From Bacteroidetes bacterium UBA7674 (lineage in GTDB: Bacteria > Bacteroidota > Bacteroidia > Chitinophagales > Chitinophagaceae), in NCBI GenBank assembly GCA_002483105.1, contig DLHG01000013.1:62001-126000 (forward strand): a DNA stretch of 64,000 bases, in the 5' to 3' direction. This document shows positions 33,734 through 42,939 of this stretch, in pieces (positions within the stretch are counted from its first letter, which is position 1; every line of letters starts with the position of its first letter). The notes under the pieces were generated by a model. That model was not told where the DNA came from, ran no database searches, and saw only the letters and a program-made list of their open reading frames with translations. The position numbers and the translations under genes are program-made.

Positions 33734-33954
33734 TCAGTAAGGTAGGCTTGAGCGTCGAATTGAGTTGGTGGTCATTTCCTTTGTCGGACGGTCAGTAGTT
33801 ACTGATCAGTGACTAAACCAGGCGGCTCCGCCACCAACAATAATTTTCCTCTTGCTACGCAATTCACTCGCCCATCCAAAATTCTTGCTGGCTTGTCGCC
33901 TTAACCTGGTTTCTGCCGTCACTTGTAACTACTAACCTAACAAAGGAAAATAAG

Positions 33955-34881
33955 ATGTCCACAACTCAAAATTCAGTTTCCGGCCCGGTGAATGATGTTC
34001 AAGAAAAGCGGGACCTTCACCAGCAGGTAACAGATACGATCATTTCGCAAATGGAAAAAGGCGTGGCGATTTGGCAGAAGCCTTGGAATGGCGGAGATTT
34101 CAACCCATTTCGCATCCCAATGAATATTAAAACTGGAAATGGCTACAATGGCATTAATATCCTTCTACTTTGGTCTGCAACAATCTCAAAAGACCTAAAA
34201 AGCCATGATTGGGCCACGTTCAAACAGTGGAATGAAAAAGGCGAGAAAATTCGCAAGGGTGAAAGCGGTTCCCTTATTGTAAAATATGACACCTTTGAAA
34301 AAGAGGTAGATGGAGAATTAAAGAAACTCCCATTCCTAAAAGCCTCAAAAGTATTCAATAGATGCCAGCTTGCTAGTTACGTCCCCTCTGAACCTGAGTT
34401 GTCCGAGGCCGTCAATAAGGTTGAGAAACTAAAGAATGTTGAAAAGTTCATTAGCAATACGAAAGCCGAGATTGTTCACACCGGAGTTTTTGCAAAGTAT
34501 AATAAGCTTGAAGACCGGATCTATATGCCCGAACAAACGCTTTTCATTGAGTCGGACGACTTATCCGCAACCGAAGCCTATTATTCAACACTTTGCCATG
34601 AACTGGCACACTGGACAGGGCATGAGCATCGACTTAACCGAGAATTTGGCAAACGCTTTGGAAACCAGACTTATGCATTTGAAGAACTTATCGCTGAACT
34701 TTCGTCTGCATTTCTTATGGCCGAACTTGAGATCACAAATACTCCGAAAGAAGCTCATGCAAGCTATTTATCAAACTGGCTCGATGTTCTTAAGAATGAT
34801 AAGAAAGCCATTTTCACCGCTGCCAGTTCTGCAACGAAGGCCACCGAGTATCTGAAAAGGCTACAAACAGTCAATCTTTAA
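33955..34881 (+). CDS. ArdC-like antirestriction / zincin-domain protein
   Basis: The 308-residue protein has the ArdC N-terminal ssDNA-binding region (IWQKPWNGGDF, then NGYNGINILLLW) and a C-terminal zinc metallopeptidase-like domain with HELAHWTGHEHRL near residue 215. In conjugative elements ArdC homologues protect incoming single-stranded DNA. AAAGGAAAATAAG precedes the ATG. The 220 bases before it hold a small GC-rich hairpin and no gene. Confidence 0.85.
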   Translation: MSTTQNSVSGPVNDVQEKRDLHQQVTDTIISQMEKGVAIWQKPWNGGDFNPFRIPMNIKTGNGYNGINILLLWSATISKDLKSHDWATFKQWNEKGEKIRKGESGSLIVKYDTFEKEVDGELKKLPFLKASKVFNRCQLASYVPSEPELSEAVNKVEKLKNVEKFISNTKAEIVHTGVFAKYNKLEDRIYMPEQTLFIESDDLSATEAYYSTLCHELAHWTGHEHRLNREFGKRFGNQTYAFEELIAELSSAFLMAELEITNTPKEAHASYLSNWLDVLKNDKKAIFTAASSATKATEYLKRLQTVNL

Positions 34882-34886
34882 ATTTT

Positions 34887-34914
34887 GTGGCCTCCAAAGA
34901 AATTTGGAGGCCAC
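34887..34914. terminator. Bidirectional terminator
   Basis: GTGGCCTCCAAA/TTTGGAGGCCAC is a perfect 12-base stem with a four-base loop. It lies between the ardC-like gene and the convergent gene at 34917. Confidence 0.82.
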
Positions 34915-34916
34915 AT

Positions 34917-35285
34917 CTATCTGTTAGACATGACAGTTATATCATTTACCACGGGTTTACTGTCTGAAAGCACATTATAGCGGTCATTTGAGCATTGAAT
35001 CAGCTTTGGCAAATGAGTGAGAAGGTCAGTATATAGACCTTCAAGTTTCTCACCCTTCAGCACGACAGTGTGCGATGTGAATTCGATTGTAATTTGTAAT
35101 GCATCCGGGTTGTACTCAGTGGTAACTATATAGGCATAGTTAAATGAACGGCATTTGCCGTCCTTCAGAACGAAGGAAAGGTATCTGCTATATGATTTTT
35201 CATCATGAAACTCTATGTTATTTTCATTCCTGGTAACATCGTTACCAAGCATACGTTCAAATTTGTCATTAAATCCTTGGTCCAT
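34917..35285 (-). CDS. Hypothetical protein downstream of the relaxase
   Basis: The 122-residue protein (MDQGFNDKFERMLGND) is beta-rich with YSRYLSFVLKDGK and ALQITIEFTSHTVVLKGEKLEG. Its start overlaps the relaxase stop by 17 bases, so it is co-transcribed. No family is recognised. Confidence 0.55.
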   Translation of the reverse strand: MDQGFNDKFERMLGNDVTRNENNIEFHDEKSYSRYLSFVLKDGKCRSFNYAYIVTTEYNPDALQITIEFTSHTVVLKGEKLEGLYTDLLTHLPKLIQCSNDRYNVLSDSKPVVNDITVMSNR

Positions 35286-38010
35286 GTTCTCTATCTTTTT
35301 CGATAGTTGTGTTGTGCGTAATATTTACTTCTTTGTCTGGGCGCTTTCCAACTGTCTCCAATTCCCTTTGTTTTTGAATGACGGTATCCAAATGGCTTGA
35401 ATAGGCAAGAAGCTCATGGGCCGAGGTTCTTTCTCCTAATTCGGTGACGTGCTCCAGCAACCCTTGTTTATCGTCTGTGTAGAACGTAACCTTTTCTCTA
35501 CCGCGAGAGGCAGAAACATAGAATTGTTTAGCATCAGCCGCACCAAAGGTGGCCGCTGGCTGAGCAACGAAAACCTCATCTACAGTTTTCCCCTGCGAAG
35601 AGTGCGAGGTTATACAATGGGCGTGGGTGAGGTGGCCAAAGTCCTTGTCCACAGTATAGACATTTTTGCTGACGGGATTTTTGAGGTGGATCTTGCCGGA
35701 CTTTTCCAACTCCTTAACAATTAGAACATCGCCGTTATTCAGCATACGCTCCGTTTCATCTAATGCATTCTTGGTTATTCTAACCCTATCGCCGTTCGAC
35801 AAGGGGATACTCTTTTCTTCCATGACCTCAAAAAGCTGTGCTTTCTCAAATGGCAGGGTTTCAGCTTTGCCATTAGTATTTTTTATAGTCACTATTCCTG
35901 AACTGACCTTCAAGACTGTCCAGGCACTCCCACGCTTTATGCCTTTCAGGTTTTGATTGAACTGGACGACATTCCCCTCTTTGTAATTATTCCAGTCTTG
36001 TTTCTGGGCTTTGGTCATACTTACAGCAGCCAAAGATTTGAAATCGATTTCCTTGCGACCTAGTTTCCTGTGCTTCCTTAGTTCCTCTCGTATTTCCGCC
36101 GTAAGAGTTTCACCTTGCTTGTGGGTCGGACAAATGACAAGTGTTGACTTGCCCTTTTTTACGGATGCCACATAATCTTTAACGAGCTGTTTATAAGGTG
36201 CGTCTGGGTCTATTTGCTTGATCGCACCTAATTTGTCGAGTTGCGCGTATCCTTTTAACACTTCGCCTTTTGACAGGCTTTCAATTGCTGCCTTGTATTC
36301 CTCATTTTCCTGACGCCTGATCTTCGTCACTTCTGCAACCTTGATCTTGCCGACGGTATTTAGAATACGGAGTGCATCCCCCCTGATCACGCTGGAATGC
36401 TGCCTGGTATCGCCCCCGAAGATGAGCTGAACATTTTTGTTATTAGCAAGTTCAATTAGGTCTGCTGCATCCTTTGTCCCCAATAGTCCCGCTTCATCCA
36501 CCCAAAGGACTTGATTGGATAGTTTTTCCTGTAATTCCTTGTTCTGAAGCAGAAGAGCAACTGTTTCTGCATTTTTGAAGCCATCTGCACGCAATACGCC
36601 ACGAGACGCTTGTGCTGTGGGTGCAACCGCGAAAACTGTCTTACCCTTCCGTTCAATCATCTGTCTGGCTTCTTGCATAAGATGCGTCTTGCCAGTTCCG
36701 GCGGCGCCTCGGATAATACTAACCCGGTCAGAAGTAGTTAGAATATGTTGTACAGCATTAGCTTGTTCGTCTTTTAAAGATAATTTCGGTGGTATCTGGT
36801 ATAATGGTGTAAGTTTTCCTCTTCCACTTTGAGCCAGCTCTATCATCCTCTTCTCTTCTTTCAGGACTTCTTTTGTAGTAGCAACTTTCCTGTGGCCATC
36901 CTTTATTGTTATCAGACGATTATCCGTTTCAAGCAGGTGTTGCACCTCGAAGGCTCTAACATTTGGATTGCCTATAGCGTAACGCAATGCGGCTTCATTG
37001 ATTCTCCGTAATGCCTTTACGGAAGAACGCTCGAATATGTGTGAAAGTGCATAATCAACACAGCCTTTGGCGCTAATGTCTTTATCCAAACGCATGTACT
37101 TTGTCCTGAGAACGGCATTCTCAACGGACCCATTTGTTCTGGTATCGTCAAATATTTGCCTGCGCCAATTATCCCGTAGCTCAGACATGGTCAGACCTTT
37201 TTGTTTTTTTGCCCGCGTCCTGGCTCCCAATTCAGCCAGTTCATTGGCATTGACTATTCCTTTGTCTTTGGCAATTTTCCCTATTTCGTCGGTTCTTTTG
37301 GAGAACATTGAAACAACTTCCTTTGGCACACCGACGATCTCAAATGATTTAGTCGTACGCTGGATATCATATCCGGCCTCAATCAGACGGTCCGATAGGT
37401 GTTTGTGAAACAATGCTTGATAATACGGCATGTCACGTTTGATGTCCCTGAACTGTCCAGCTTTTGCTTCATTCTCAATGTTGTCAAATGTCATATTGAA
37501 CGTGTAGCAGTGGGCGTGTAGATGAGGGTCTGGGACGTGACCATCCACAGGTCTTGCCGTTTGATGTATAAATGTTGACCACGCAAGTTCACCAGTCTGC
37601 CTATCGTTATATTGGCTCCCCTTCCGTACCCGTGTCATACTGTCAGCCTCTATCTGGCGCATGGTGTCTTCTACGCTACGGGAAAATGAATCTATCAGAT
37701 GGCTATCTTTTGTAAGGCCGGAAATAATCGAAAGAGATTTGGGCGCATGGAAATTAATATCATAACCAACCGTCCGGTTCTCATTGGTGCGTGGCGTGAT
37801 TTGCTCACCAGTTTTCGGGTGGCGATTGTCACACAGTGCATAGAACGCTTCTTTCGACACTGGTCCGGAAAGCCCCAACCGTTCGCCCAATTTACCAGAG
37901 AATACTCCTTGCAGTTCCTGGTCATTGATATAGTAGTCTGACATTTGTAGGGCATCAGAAAAGTATGCCTTTGCATGTCCTGCCGATTTGCTTTGAACCA
38001 TCCTTATCAT
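35269..38010 (-). CDS. MobF-family conjugative relaxase-helicase (TrwC/TraI-like)
   Basis: The 913-residue protein has a TrwC-type relaxase domain with candidate nucleophile tyrosines at 16 and 26/27 (AKAYF, SDYYIND) and the metal-binding histidine triad PDPHLHAHCYTFN. A RecD-like helicase follows, with Walker A GAAGTGKTHL near residue 435 and VDEAGLLGTKDA as Walker B. The end contains SSQGKTVDEVF and YVSASRGREKVTFYTDD helicase motifs. It would nick oriT, covalently hold the DNA end and unwind the strand during transfer. MobF relaxases are uncommon in Bacteroidota. Confidence 0.93.
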   Translation of the reverse strand: MIRMVQSKSAGHAKAYFSDALQMSDYYINDQELQGVFSGKLGERLGLSGPVSKEAFYALCDNRHPKTGEQITPRTNENRTVGYDINFHAPKSLSIISGLTKDSHLIDSFSRSVEDTMRQIEADSMTRVRKGSQYNDRQTGELAWSTFIHQTARPVDGHVPDPHLHAHCYTFNMTFDNIENEAKAGQFRDIKRDMPYYQALFHKHLSDRLIEAGYDIQRTTKSFEIVGVPKEVVSMFSKRTDEIGKIAKDKGIVNANELAELGARTRAKKQKGLTMSELRDNWRRQIFDDTRTNGSVENAVLRTKYMRLDKDISAKGCVDYALSHIFERSSVKALRRINEAALRYAIGNPNVRAFEVQHLLETDNRLITIKDGHRKVATTKEVLKEEKRMIELAQSGRGKLTPLYQIPPKLSLKDEQANAVQHILTTSDRVSIIRGAAGTGKTHLMQEARQMIERKGKTVFAVAPTAQASRGVLRADGFKNAETVALLLQNKELQEKLSNQVLWVDEAGLLGTKDAADLIELANNKNVQLIFGGDTRQHSSVIRGDALRILNTVGKIKVAEVTKIRRQENEEYKAAIESLSKGEVLKGYAQLDKLGAIKQIDPDAPYKQLVKDYVASVKKGKSTLVICPTHKQGETLTAEIREELRKHRKLGRKEIDFKSLAAVSMTKAQKQDWNNYKEGNVVQFNQNLKGIKRGSAWTVLKVSSGIVTIKNTNGKAETLPFEKAQLFEVMEEKSIPLSNGDRVRITKNALDETERMLNNGDVLIVKELEKSGKIHLKNPVSKNVYTVDKDFGHLTHAHCITSHSSQGKTVDEVFVAQPAATFGAADAKQFYVSASRGREKVTFYTDDKQGLLEHVTELGERTSAHELLAYSSHLDTVIQKQRELETVGKRPDKEVNITHNTTIEKDREHGPRI

Positions 38011-38094
38011 GTCGAAGAGTTATATTATGATCGAATGCGTTGAGGAAATTAATTTGCCTTTCTTTAAGGATGTAGATGCTGATTAAACGATAAA

Positions 38095-38172
38095 GCAGTC
38101 CTAAGGGCAGGGTTGTTAATTCGGGTAGAGTTATGTTTAATTTCTCTATCAGACTTCTTCCCTTAGGACTGC
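38095..38172. other. 13-bp inverted repeat with long spacer upstream of the relaxase (oriT candidate)
   Basis: GCAGTCCTAAGGG (38095-38107) and CCCTTAGGACTGC (38160-38172) are perfect inverted repeats separated by 52 bases in the gap before the relaxase gene. The spacer is too long for an ordinary terminator. Its place beside a MobF relaxase makes an origin of transfer plausible. Confidence 0.4.
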
Positions 38173-38181
38173 TAAGGAGGT

Positions 38182-38955
38182 TTAAACTGCGCTCATTGGA
38201 GCGTCGCTATCGCTGTTAGAGTCTTTGTCAAACCAGTCTGCTATTTTTTGACGATGCTCGGAATCATTCGGCAGCTTTCCGTAGAATTTGGCACCGTGGG
38301 TATTGTTCGGGCCTGACTGCTTCACGATTATTTCCTCTTTGTCCTTGCCCGTAATAATCTCATCAGCAATATCCATTATTAATTCATCGCCGCAAGTGTA
38401 GGCGCATTTGTACCCAATGAAATAGATCACAGTACAAGTAATTAATAATGGTCCTAGGCTCTGTCCCAAAAGGGTCAGCAAGATACCGGCACCAAAGAAT
38501 GGCAAAGGTTCAAGGATAATTTCCAACACTCTGGAATTGGTCGCAATGCCAAGTTTTCGGTAAAACAGCTCGATTCCAGGCCGGATAATTCCGGAACTAT
38601 AGCTAACCCTTGCAAAGTCATATACTGATGGATTTCGTTTTACTTCTAACCAGCGGAAATATGAAAACACCGCGAAAACTGCCAAATAGGCGTACCATAG
38701 CCAATGGCGTTCTATAGTCCGAAGGAATGGAGCCGAATGATGACTGAATGTGATAAACGGAATAATAGCTACAATAGTCCCGGCAGTGATTACACTCATC
38801 AAGTTGAAATATCGCTCCCCGAAATTCTTTCGCGTAAAAACTTCAATTAACATCCTGGGATAACTACTGAACTCGAACCCAAGATTCAGAATTAGGTTGC
38901 GGAGATAATTTTGCCTTTTAAAGGCCGCATAATAGAACAGATTTTTCTTGCTCAT
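38182..38955 (-). CDS. Integral membrane protein of the mobilisation cluster
   Basis: The 257-residue protein has about four transmembrane helices (around residues 52-72, 88-102, 150-167 and 168-185). Its charged C-terminal tail is rich in D, S and K. It lies eight bases after the TrwB-like gene and before the relaxase. I do not recognise a family; a role as a membrane partner of the coupling protein is inferred from position. Confidence 0.6.
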   Translation of the reverse strand: MSKKNLFYYAAFKRQNYLRNLILNLGFEFSSYPRMLIEVFTRKNFGERYFNLMSVITAGTIVAIIPFITFSHHSAPFLRTIERHWLWYAYLAVFAVFSYFRWLEVKRNPSVYDFARVSYSSGIIRPGIELFYRKLGIATNSRVLEIILEPLPFFGAGILLTLLGQSLGPLLITCTVIYFIGYKCAYTCGDELIMDIADEIITGKDKEEIIVKQSGPNNTHGAKFYGKLPNDSEHRQKIADWFDKDSNSDSDAPMSAV

Positions 38956-38962
38956 AATTGAT

Positions 38963-40462
38963 TTATTTTAGATTTTGATTAAAAGAAACTTTCTGATGAT
39001 TGAAGCCACTAGGAAAAGTGGCGTTTTGGAGATGGATATATGCTTCGACTTCGAAATCGTTCTCCGGTCCTCCATTTTTAAGAAACGGAAATTGCTCGGG
39101 GCGTACGAGATATTGAAGCTTGAAACTCTCTCCTCTCGAGAAACTGAAGTCTTTGCCCATCTGGGTGCCACTTGATCTGTCTATCGCCCATGCTTGACCG
39201 ATAAGTTCACTTGCATATTTGTTTGTGTCAACGTCGCCATTTGCATGAAATATCTTCGTTGATAGATTACCGAGCAGGGACTTCACCCTATATTGAGCCT
39301 TGTCTCCGCCCATTGCTGCATAAATATTCGCGAGGTTTTGAGTAATTAATACAGTCGCGATACGGCTGCTTCTGGCAGTTGTTTGAAATGTGGTATCATG
39401 TTCGATGACAAACTCTTGTCCCTCATCCTGATAAAGGAAGAGCGGGCGTCCGTTTTCTTCGACATTTCGTCTTTCAACAGCTTTTTGCCAAATGTATTTG
39501 AACATCATTTGTGTATTCTGCCCAGCACTGTCATACGTCTTCACTGGAAGATTGATTAGTATGATTTTGCCATTGTAACAATCCTCAGGTGTATAGTTTG
39601 ATTGATGTTGACAGAACAGCCCGAATACAGGTTCATCAAGGAGCGTATGCAGGAAACCCGTGAAATAGAAATCGATAACAGCCCTGGTCTTATCCCCAAG
39701 GCAGAATAAGCCGGTATAAAAAAACTGTTTCAGCATTTTCATTTTCTTCATTTCAGGAATTGCATCCAGGACAGCCTTTTCGTACTCAGCAGGCGACGCA
39801 TTTTTTAGCCATTCTGGCAATTGCTTCTTATTCCACGCTTCATTTTTAGCTTTAACCCTTTCTTTCGCAGTGTTAAAAGCTTGTAGGAAGGCGTTATCCT
39901 GGTCTTCAATCTTGACCTGCTCTTTTCTAGGTGCAGTTTGCGCTATATCAAAAAGAAGTTGAATTGACACTTTATCGTAAGCTAAGAGACATAGCTGGAT
40001 GATGTTTTTTAGAAACATATCATTTGCCGATTCCCAAAATTGATCGTCACCACGGCCAGTGGCTCGTTGCTCGGTAGCTTTTATGACCTCTTTCAAACAT
40101 TTAAAGATGTTTTGCGCATAGTTGTCGCTAGAGTCTAAGGTTGATATATATTCTAGGAAATTGAAACGGTAATGTGCTTCAGGATCAACAACAATAAGGT
40201 CGTCCATTCGTCCTTCCTCTTCGCAATATTGTTTCCAAATTTGAGCTTCGTCTTCTTTGACAGTTAGCACTAAACCACCATAGCCAAACCGCAAAAAACG
40301 CTTTGCTATTGACCTGGCACTTCCACTGGATTTTCCCGAGCCTGTCCCGCCGACAAGCAGAGTTCCGGCAAAGGATGACTTTACAGTCCAACATGTTGAC
40401 TGGGTGCCATCGTTGAAAGAAATAAGGGAGCTGTCAATGTTAATGCCAAAATTCTTATCCAT
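38963..40462 (-). CDS. TrwB/TraD-like type IV coupling protein
   Basis: The 499-residue hexameric-type ATPase has Walker A GGTGSGKSS at about 37-45, FNFLEYIS, and Walker B LFLYQDEGQEF near 347. No membrane span is present at the N-terminus, unlike classical TrwB; the adjacent membrane protein may provide it. It is the first gene of the minus-strand trwB-membrane protein-relaxase run. Expected role: coupling the relaxosome to a secretion channel. Confidence 0.85.
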   Translation of the reverse strand: MDKNFGINIDSSLISFNDGTQSTCWTVKSSFAGTLLVGGTGSGKSSGSARSIAKRFLRFGYGGLVLTVKEDEAQIWKQYCEEEGRMDDLIVVDPEAHYRFNFLEYISTLDSSDNYAQNIFKCLKEVIKATEQRATGRGDDQFWESANDMFLKNIIQLCLLAYDKVSIQLLFDIAQTAPRKEQVKIEDQDNAFLQAFNTAKERVKAKNEAWNKKQLPEWLKNASPAEYEKAVLDAIPEMKKMKMLKQFFYTGLFCLGDKTRAVIDFYFTGFLHTLLDEPVFGLFCQHQSNYTPEDCYNGKIILINLPVKTYDSAGQNTQMMFKYIWQKAVERRNVEENGRPLFLYQDEGQEFVIEHDTTFQTTARSSRIATVLITQNLANIYAAMGGDKAQYRVKSLLGNLSTKIFHANGDVDTNKYASELIGQAWAIDRSSGTQMGKDFSFSRGESFKLQYLVRPEQFPFLKNGGPENDFEVEAYIHLQNATFPSGFNHQKVSFNQNLK

Positions 40463-40551
40463 ATATCAGGCTGTTTAGTAAATTTGAATTGATTCATTCA
40501 AACAACACAAAACTAGAATCGGATGTAACCGCATGGTTCAAAAACTATGGA

Positions 40552-40566
40552 TTTCAACCGTTGAAA
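40552..40566. promoter_or_regulatory. Palindromic operator-like motif TTTCAACCGTTGAAA, copy 1
   Basis: The same 15 bases occur at 42860-42874. The arms TTTCAA/TTGAAA flank CCG. It lies eight bases before the preferred start of the 40575 gene and within the gap divergent from the TrwB-like gene. Confidence 0.5.
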
Positions 40567-40574
40567 AAACAGCT

Positions 40575-41753
40575 ATGGCGTCAACAAAGGGCAACAAAAA
40601 GGCTGTGGTTTCAGCCACAGGAATCTCAAAAGATAGGGTAAGACAAGACCCTCTTAGATTCTATATATTAGTTAGGATAATACAGATTCGGGCATGTGGT
40701 TTTGGCTCGGTTGATCTTGATATACTCAAAGAATCGCTCTATTCACTACTAAATACAAATTCAAAATATCAAGGAACAAAGTTTTCAGACGAAAGGGCTT
40801 TAGTTAATTACCATGCCAGGGCAAAGGTGAAGAACCTACTTAAATACATGAATGAACCAACTGACTTGTTCTTTTCGGAAAATGTAATGGAGAAGCTCTT
40901 AAATGCAGCAAATATTAGTTGGGAGGGAGCAATTGATAATATCAAGTTGCATCGGCTGAAATATACCTGGCCACCTGAAACTTACAACCATCTAACAAAA
41001 TGGCAGCAATTTTGTTCAATTTTTGAAGAGACAACGATAGATATATACAACGAATTTGAAGGCCAAAAAATTTCTGAAATTGATCAGAATATACTGCTTC
41101 AAATAAAACAACGGGCCTCAAAGAGAGCAGAACACTTTATGAGGATGATGATCTGGGATGATGAAATTATAATTGAGGATGAGAATTTCATGGTTCGGCC
41201 CATCAATGAAGACCAAGCTAATTATCTGGCCGCTATGTCTGAGGATAAAGATATGGTGGACTCAATCGCTCGACTCTGTTTAGTTTGCTATGACCGATTC
41301 AATCAGATTTGTGGTAAGGTAATTATTATCCCGGTTCGGCCTCGTTTTATTAGAGAACTTATTAACTGTGATAAGGTCGATTTTGGAATTACAACCGATG
41401 ACCTGTACGTTGATGATTGTAACAACTACCTGATAATTGAACTCAAATTTAGCTCCAAGACGGCGTATATGATGGAACAGGCCATTTTCAGGTCTATCCG
41501 TGACTTCGACGTGTTAAATGAGAAAACAAAACTCTGGATGGTTCAAAGCGGTAAGGGGTATAAGCCGGCATTTGCACGAAAATATTCTTTCAGGAAAGTG
41601 AAGACTTTACGCTTTTTTAATGATGAGATGTTAGACTTGCTATATGTCAAGGTCAGCCCTACATTTTTAGAACTTTGCAGGCTCTTTAATGGCGCTAACG
41701 TTGAGGACAACGAAACGGTAGTGTTGGAGAATACATTTGATTTTAATGCCTAA
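40575..41753 (+). CDS. Hypothetical 392-residue protein of region C
   Basis: The ATG at 40575 (MASTKGNKKAVV) is preferred because a frame starting at 40533 would run through the palindromic motif. The protein is helical in its first 200 residues. A beta-containing part follows with DDLYVDDCNNYLIIELKF, a spacing of Asp and ExK that could fit a restriction-like nuclease core, though weakly. No family is recognised. The next gene overlaps its end. Confidence 0.55.
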   Translation: MASTKGNKKAVVSATGISKDRVRQDPLRFYILVRIIQIRACGFGSVDLDILKESLYSLLNTNSKYQGTKFSDERALVNYHARAKVKNLLKYMNEPTDLFFSENVMEKLLNAANISWEGAIDNIKLHRLKYTWPPETYNHLTKWQQFCSIFEETTIDIYNEFEGQKISEIDQNILLQIKQRASKRAEHFMRMMIWDDEIIIEDENFMVRPINEDQANYLAAMSEDKDMVDSIARLCLVCYDRFNQICGKVIIIPVRPRFIRELINCDKVDFGITTDDLYVDDCNNYLIIELKFSSKTAYMMEQAIFRSIRDFDVLNEKTKLWMVQSGKGYKPAFARKYSFRKVKTLRFFNDEMLDLLYVKVSPTFLELCRLFNGANVEDNETVVLENTFDFNA

Positions 41754-42183
41754 AACACTAAGGAAGAAATTACTTGAGAATGGCAGTGAAGAACACCACG
41801 GCAAAGATCATTTTCCAGTAGTTAAAATTGAATTAATGGGTACAAAATATACTTGGCTATTAACAGAACTGAACCCTACTAAACAAAACATTGCATTTGG
41901 GTTATATAACGATATGTCTGGTGTACATTTTGGCAAAATTGATTTAGATGAATTAGCTAAAATGAGGGGGCCAGATTGTAACGGTAAAGGATATTCGTTT
42001 ATTTTCACAAAAGAGGAGTTAGCAGCGCCGGTACCCTATCAAGATCCATGCTTTACTGCAGAATGCCCCATTTCTGTGTACAAAGACATGGCTGAAGAAT
42101 TTGGAGCAATTGTCACTGGTAGGGACGACAATTGGGAAATCTGGCGCAGACATACGAGAAATTGGCAAAAGAAGAACCAATAG
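41746..42183 (+). CDS. DUF2958-like protein
   Basis: About 145 residues with FPVVKIELMGTKYTWLLTELNP and AFGLYNDMSGVHFGKIDLDELA, the hallmark layout of DUF2958, a small protein family frequent on conjugative elements. A TTG at 41737 is an alternative start; the ATG at 41746 overlaps the previous stop codon. The function is unknown. Confidence 0.75.
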   Translation: MPKTLRKKLLENGSEEHHGKDHFPVVKIELMGTKYTWLLTELNPTKQNIAFGLYNDMSGVHFGKIDLDELAKMRGPDCNGKGYSFIFTKEELAAPVPYQDPCFTAECPISVYKDMAEEFGAIVTGRDDNWEIWRRHTRNWQKKNQ

Positions 42184-42468
42184 CTACTCTTTGTCAGGCT
42201 CTACGTCCCCTTTATCCGTGAAATCCATTGATAGGCCCATTTCATCTTTTGACTCAGCCTTATCTATATCTTCGAGAAAAGACGGAACCCGCTGAATTTG
42301 CTTTTCCTTTTCAAATTGACTTTTCCCGTCTGTAAAGCCTTTTCCCATCTCTCCATCATTCAAATACGGTGTTACCTGGTCGCTGATATCCGGTGCACAT
42401 TTGGTTAATTCATAGCCTCTATTGAATCCCTTAAGATAATCCGGGTGTGGCGCTTGTTCCATTTCCAT
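42184..42468 (-). CDS. Small conserved mobile-element protein
   Basis: The 94-residue acidic protein (PHPDYLKGFNRGYELTK start region, GKGFTDGKSQFEKEK later) is the kind commonly paired with the HTH protein encoded just upstream in Bacteroidota elements. Its ATG overlaps the stop of that gene. The function is unknown. Confidence 0.6.
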   Translation of the reverse strand: MEMEQAPHPDYLKGFNRGYELTKCAPDISDQVTPYLNDGEMGKGFTDGKSQFEKEKQIQRVPSFLEDIDKAESKDEMGLSMDFTDKGDVEPDKE

Positions 42469-42737
42469 TAGAAAGTGTTTTTTGAGTTAGCTTCCAGGTA
42501 ATTCATAAGCGACTTTCGCTCATAAAGGATTATCTTCTTTTGTGGCTGTGTGAAGCGCACTTTTCCTGTATCCCTTAAAATTTGCATGGTTGATTTAGCT
42601 TTCACATTAAGAAGCCGCATAGCCTCTTCAGGCGATACCCAAGGTACAGAGTCGCCTTTATCATGCAACCTCAGCCGCGCTATTACAGTGTCAACCAATT
42701 GATAAAAAGCTCTGTCCTCTAAACAAATGACTTCCAT
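42468..42737 (-). CDS. Helix-turn-helix DNA-binding protein (DUF3853-like)
   Basis: About 89 residues from the ATG at 42737 (MEVICLEDRAFYQLVDTV), with WVSPEEAMRLLNVKAKSTMQILRDTGKVRF as the HTH and KKIILYERKSLMNYLE after it. It is a recognisable small regulator type in Bacteroidota mobile elements. It is transcribed divergently from the TraG-like gene; the shared gap contains a TTTCAACCGTTGAAA palindrome that it may bind. Confidence 0.75.
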   Translation of the reverse strand: MEVICLEDRAFYQLVDTVIARLRLHDKGDSVPWVSPEEAMRLLNVKAKSTMQILRDTGKVRFTQPQKKIILYERKSLMNYLEANSKNTF

Positions 42738-42859
42738 TTTCTTTTGGGGTTTGTATCGCAAGTTATTAGTTTATTTCCCTGTTGAACATCGCCTTACGAT
42801 ACGATTATTCTACAGTGTTATAGACACTCCTTAGGGAAGAGAATAATTGAGTTGCTCTT

Positions 42860-42874
42860 TTTCAACCGTTGAAA
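42860..42874. promoter_or_regulatory. Palindromic operator-like motif TTTCAACCGTTGAAA, copy 2
   Basis: Identical to 40552-40566. It lies between the divergent HTH gene and the TraG-like gene, 65 bases before the latter's ATG. Confidence 0.5.
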
Positions 42875-42939
42875 TCGGTAAGTATTACCCTGCGAAGTCA
42901 TCTTGTGGGCTAATTTAGAATTGGAAAAAAACTTAAAAA

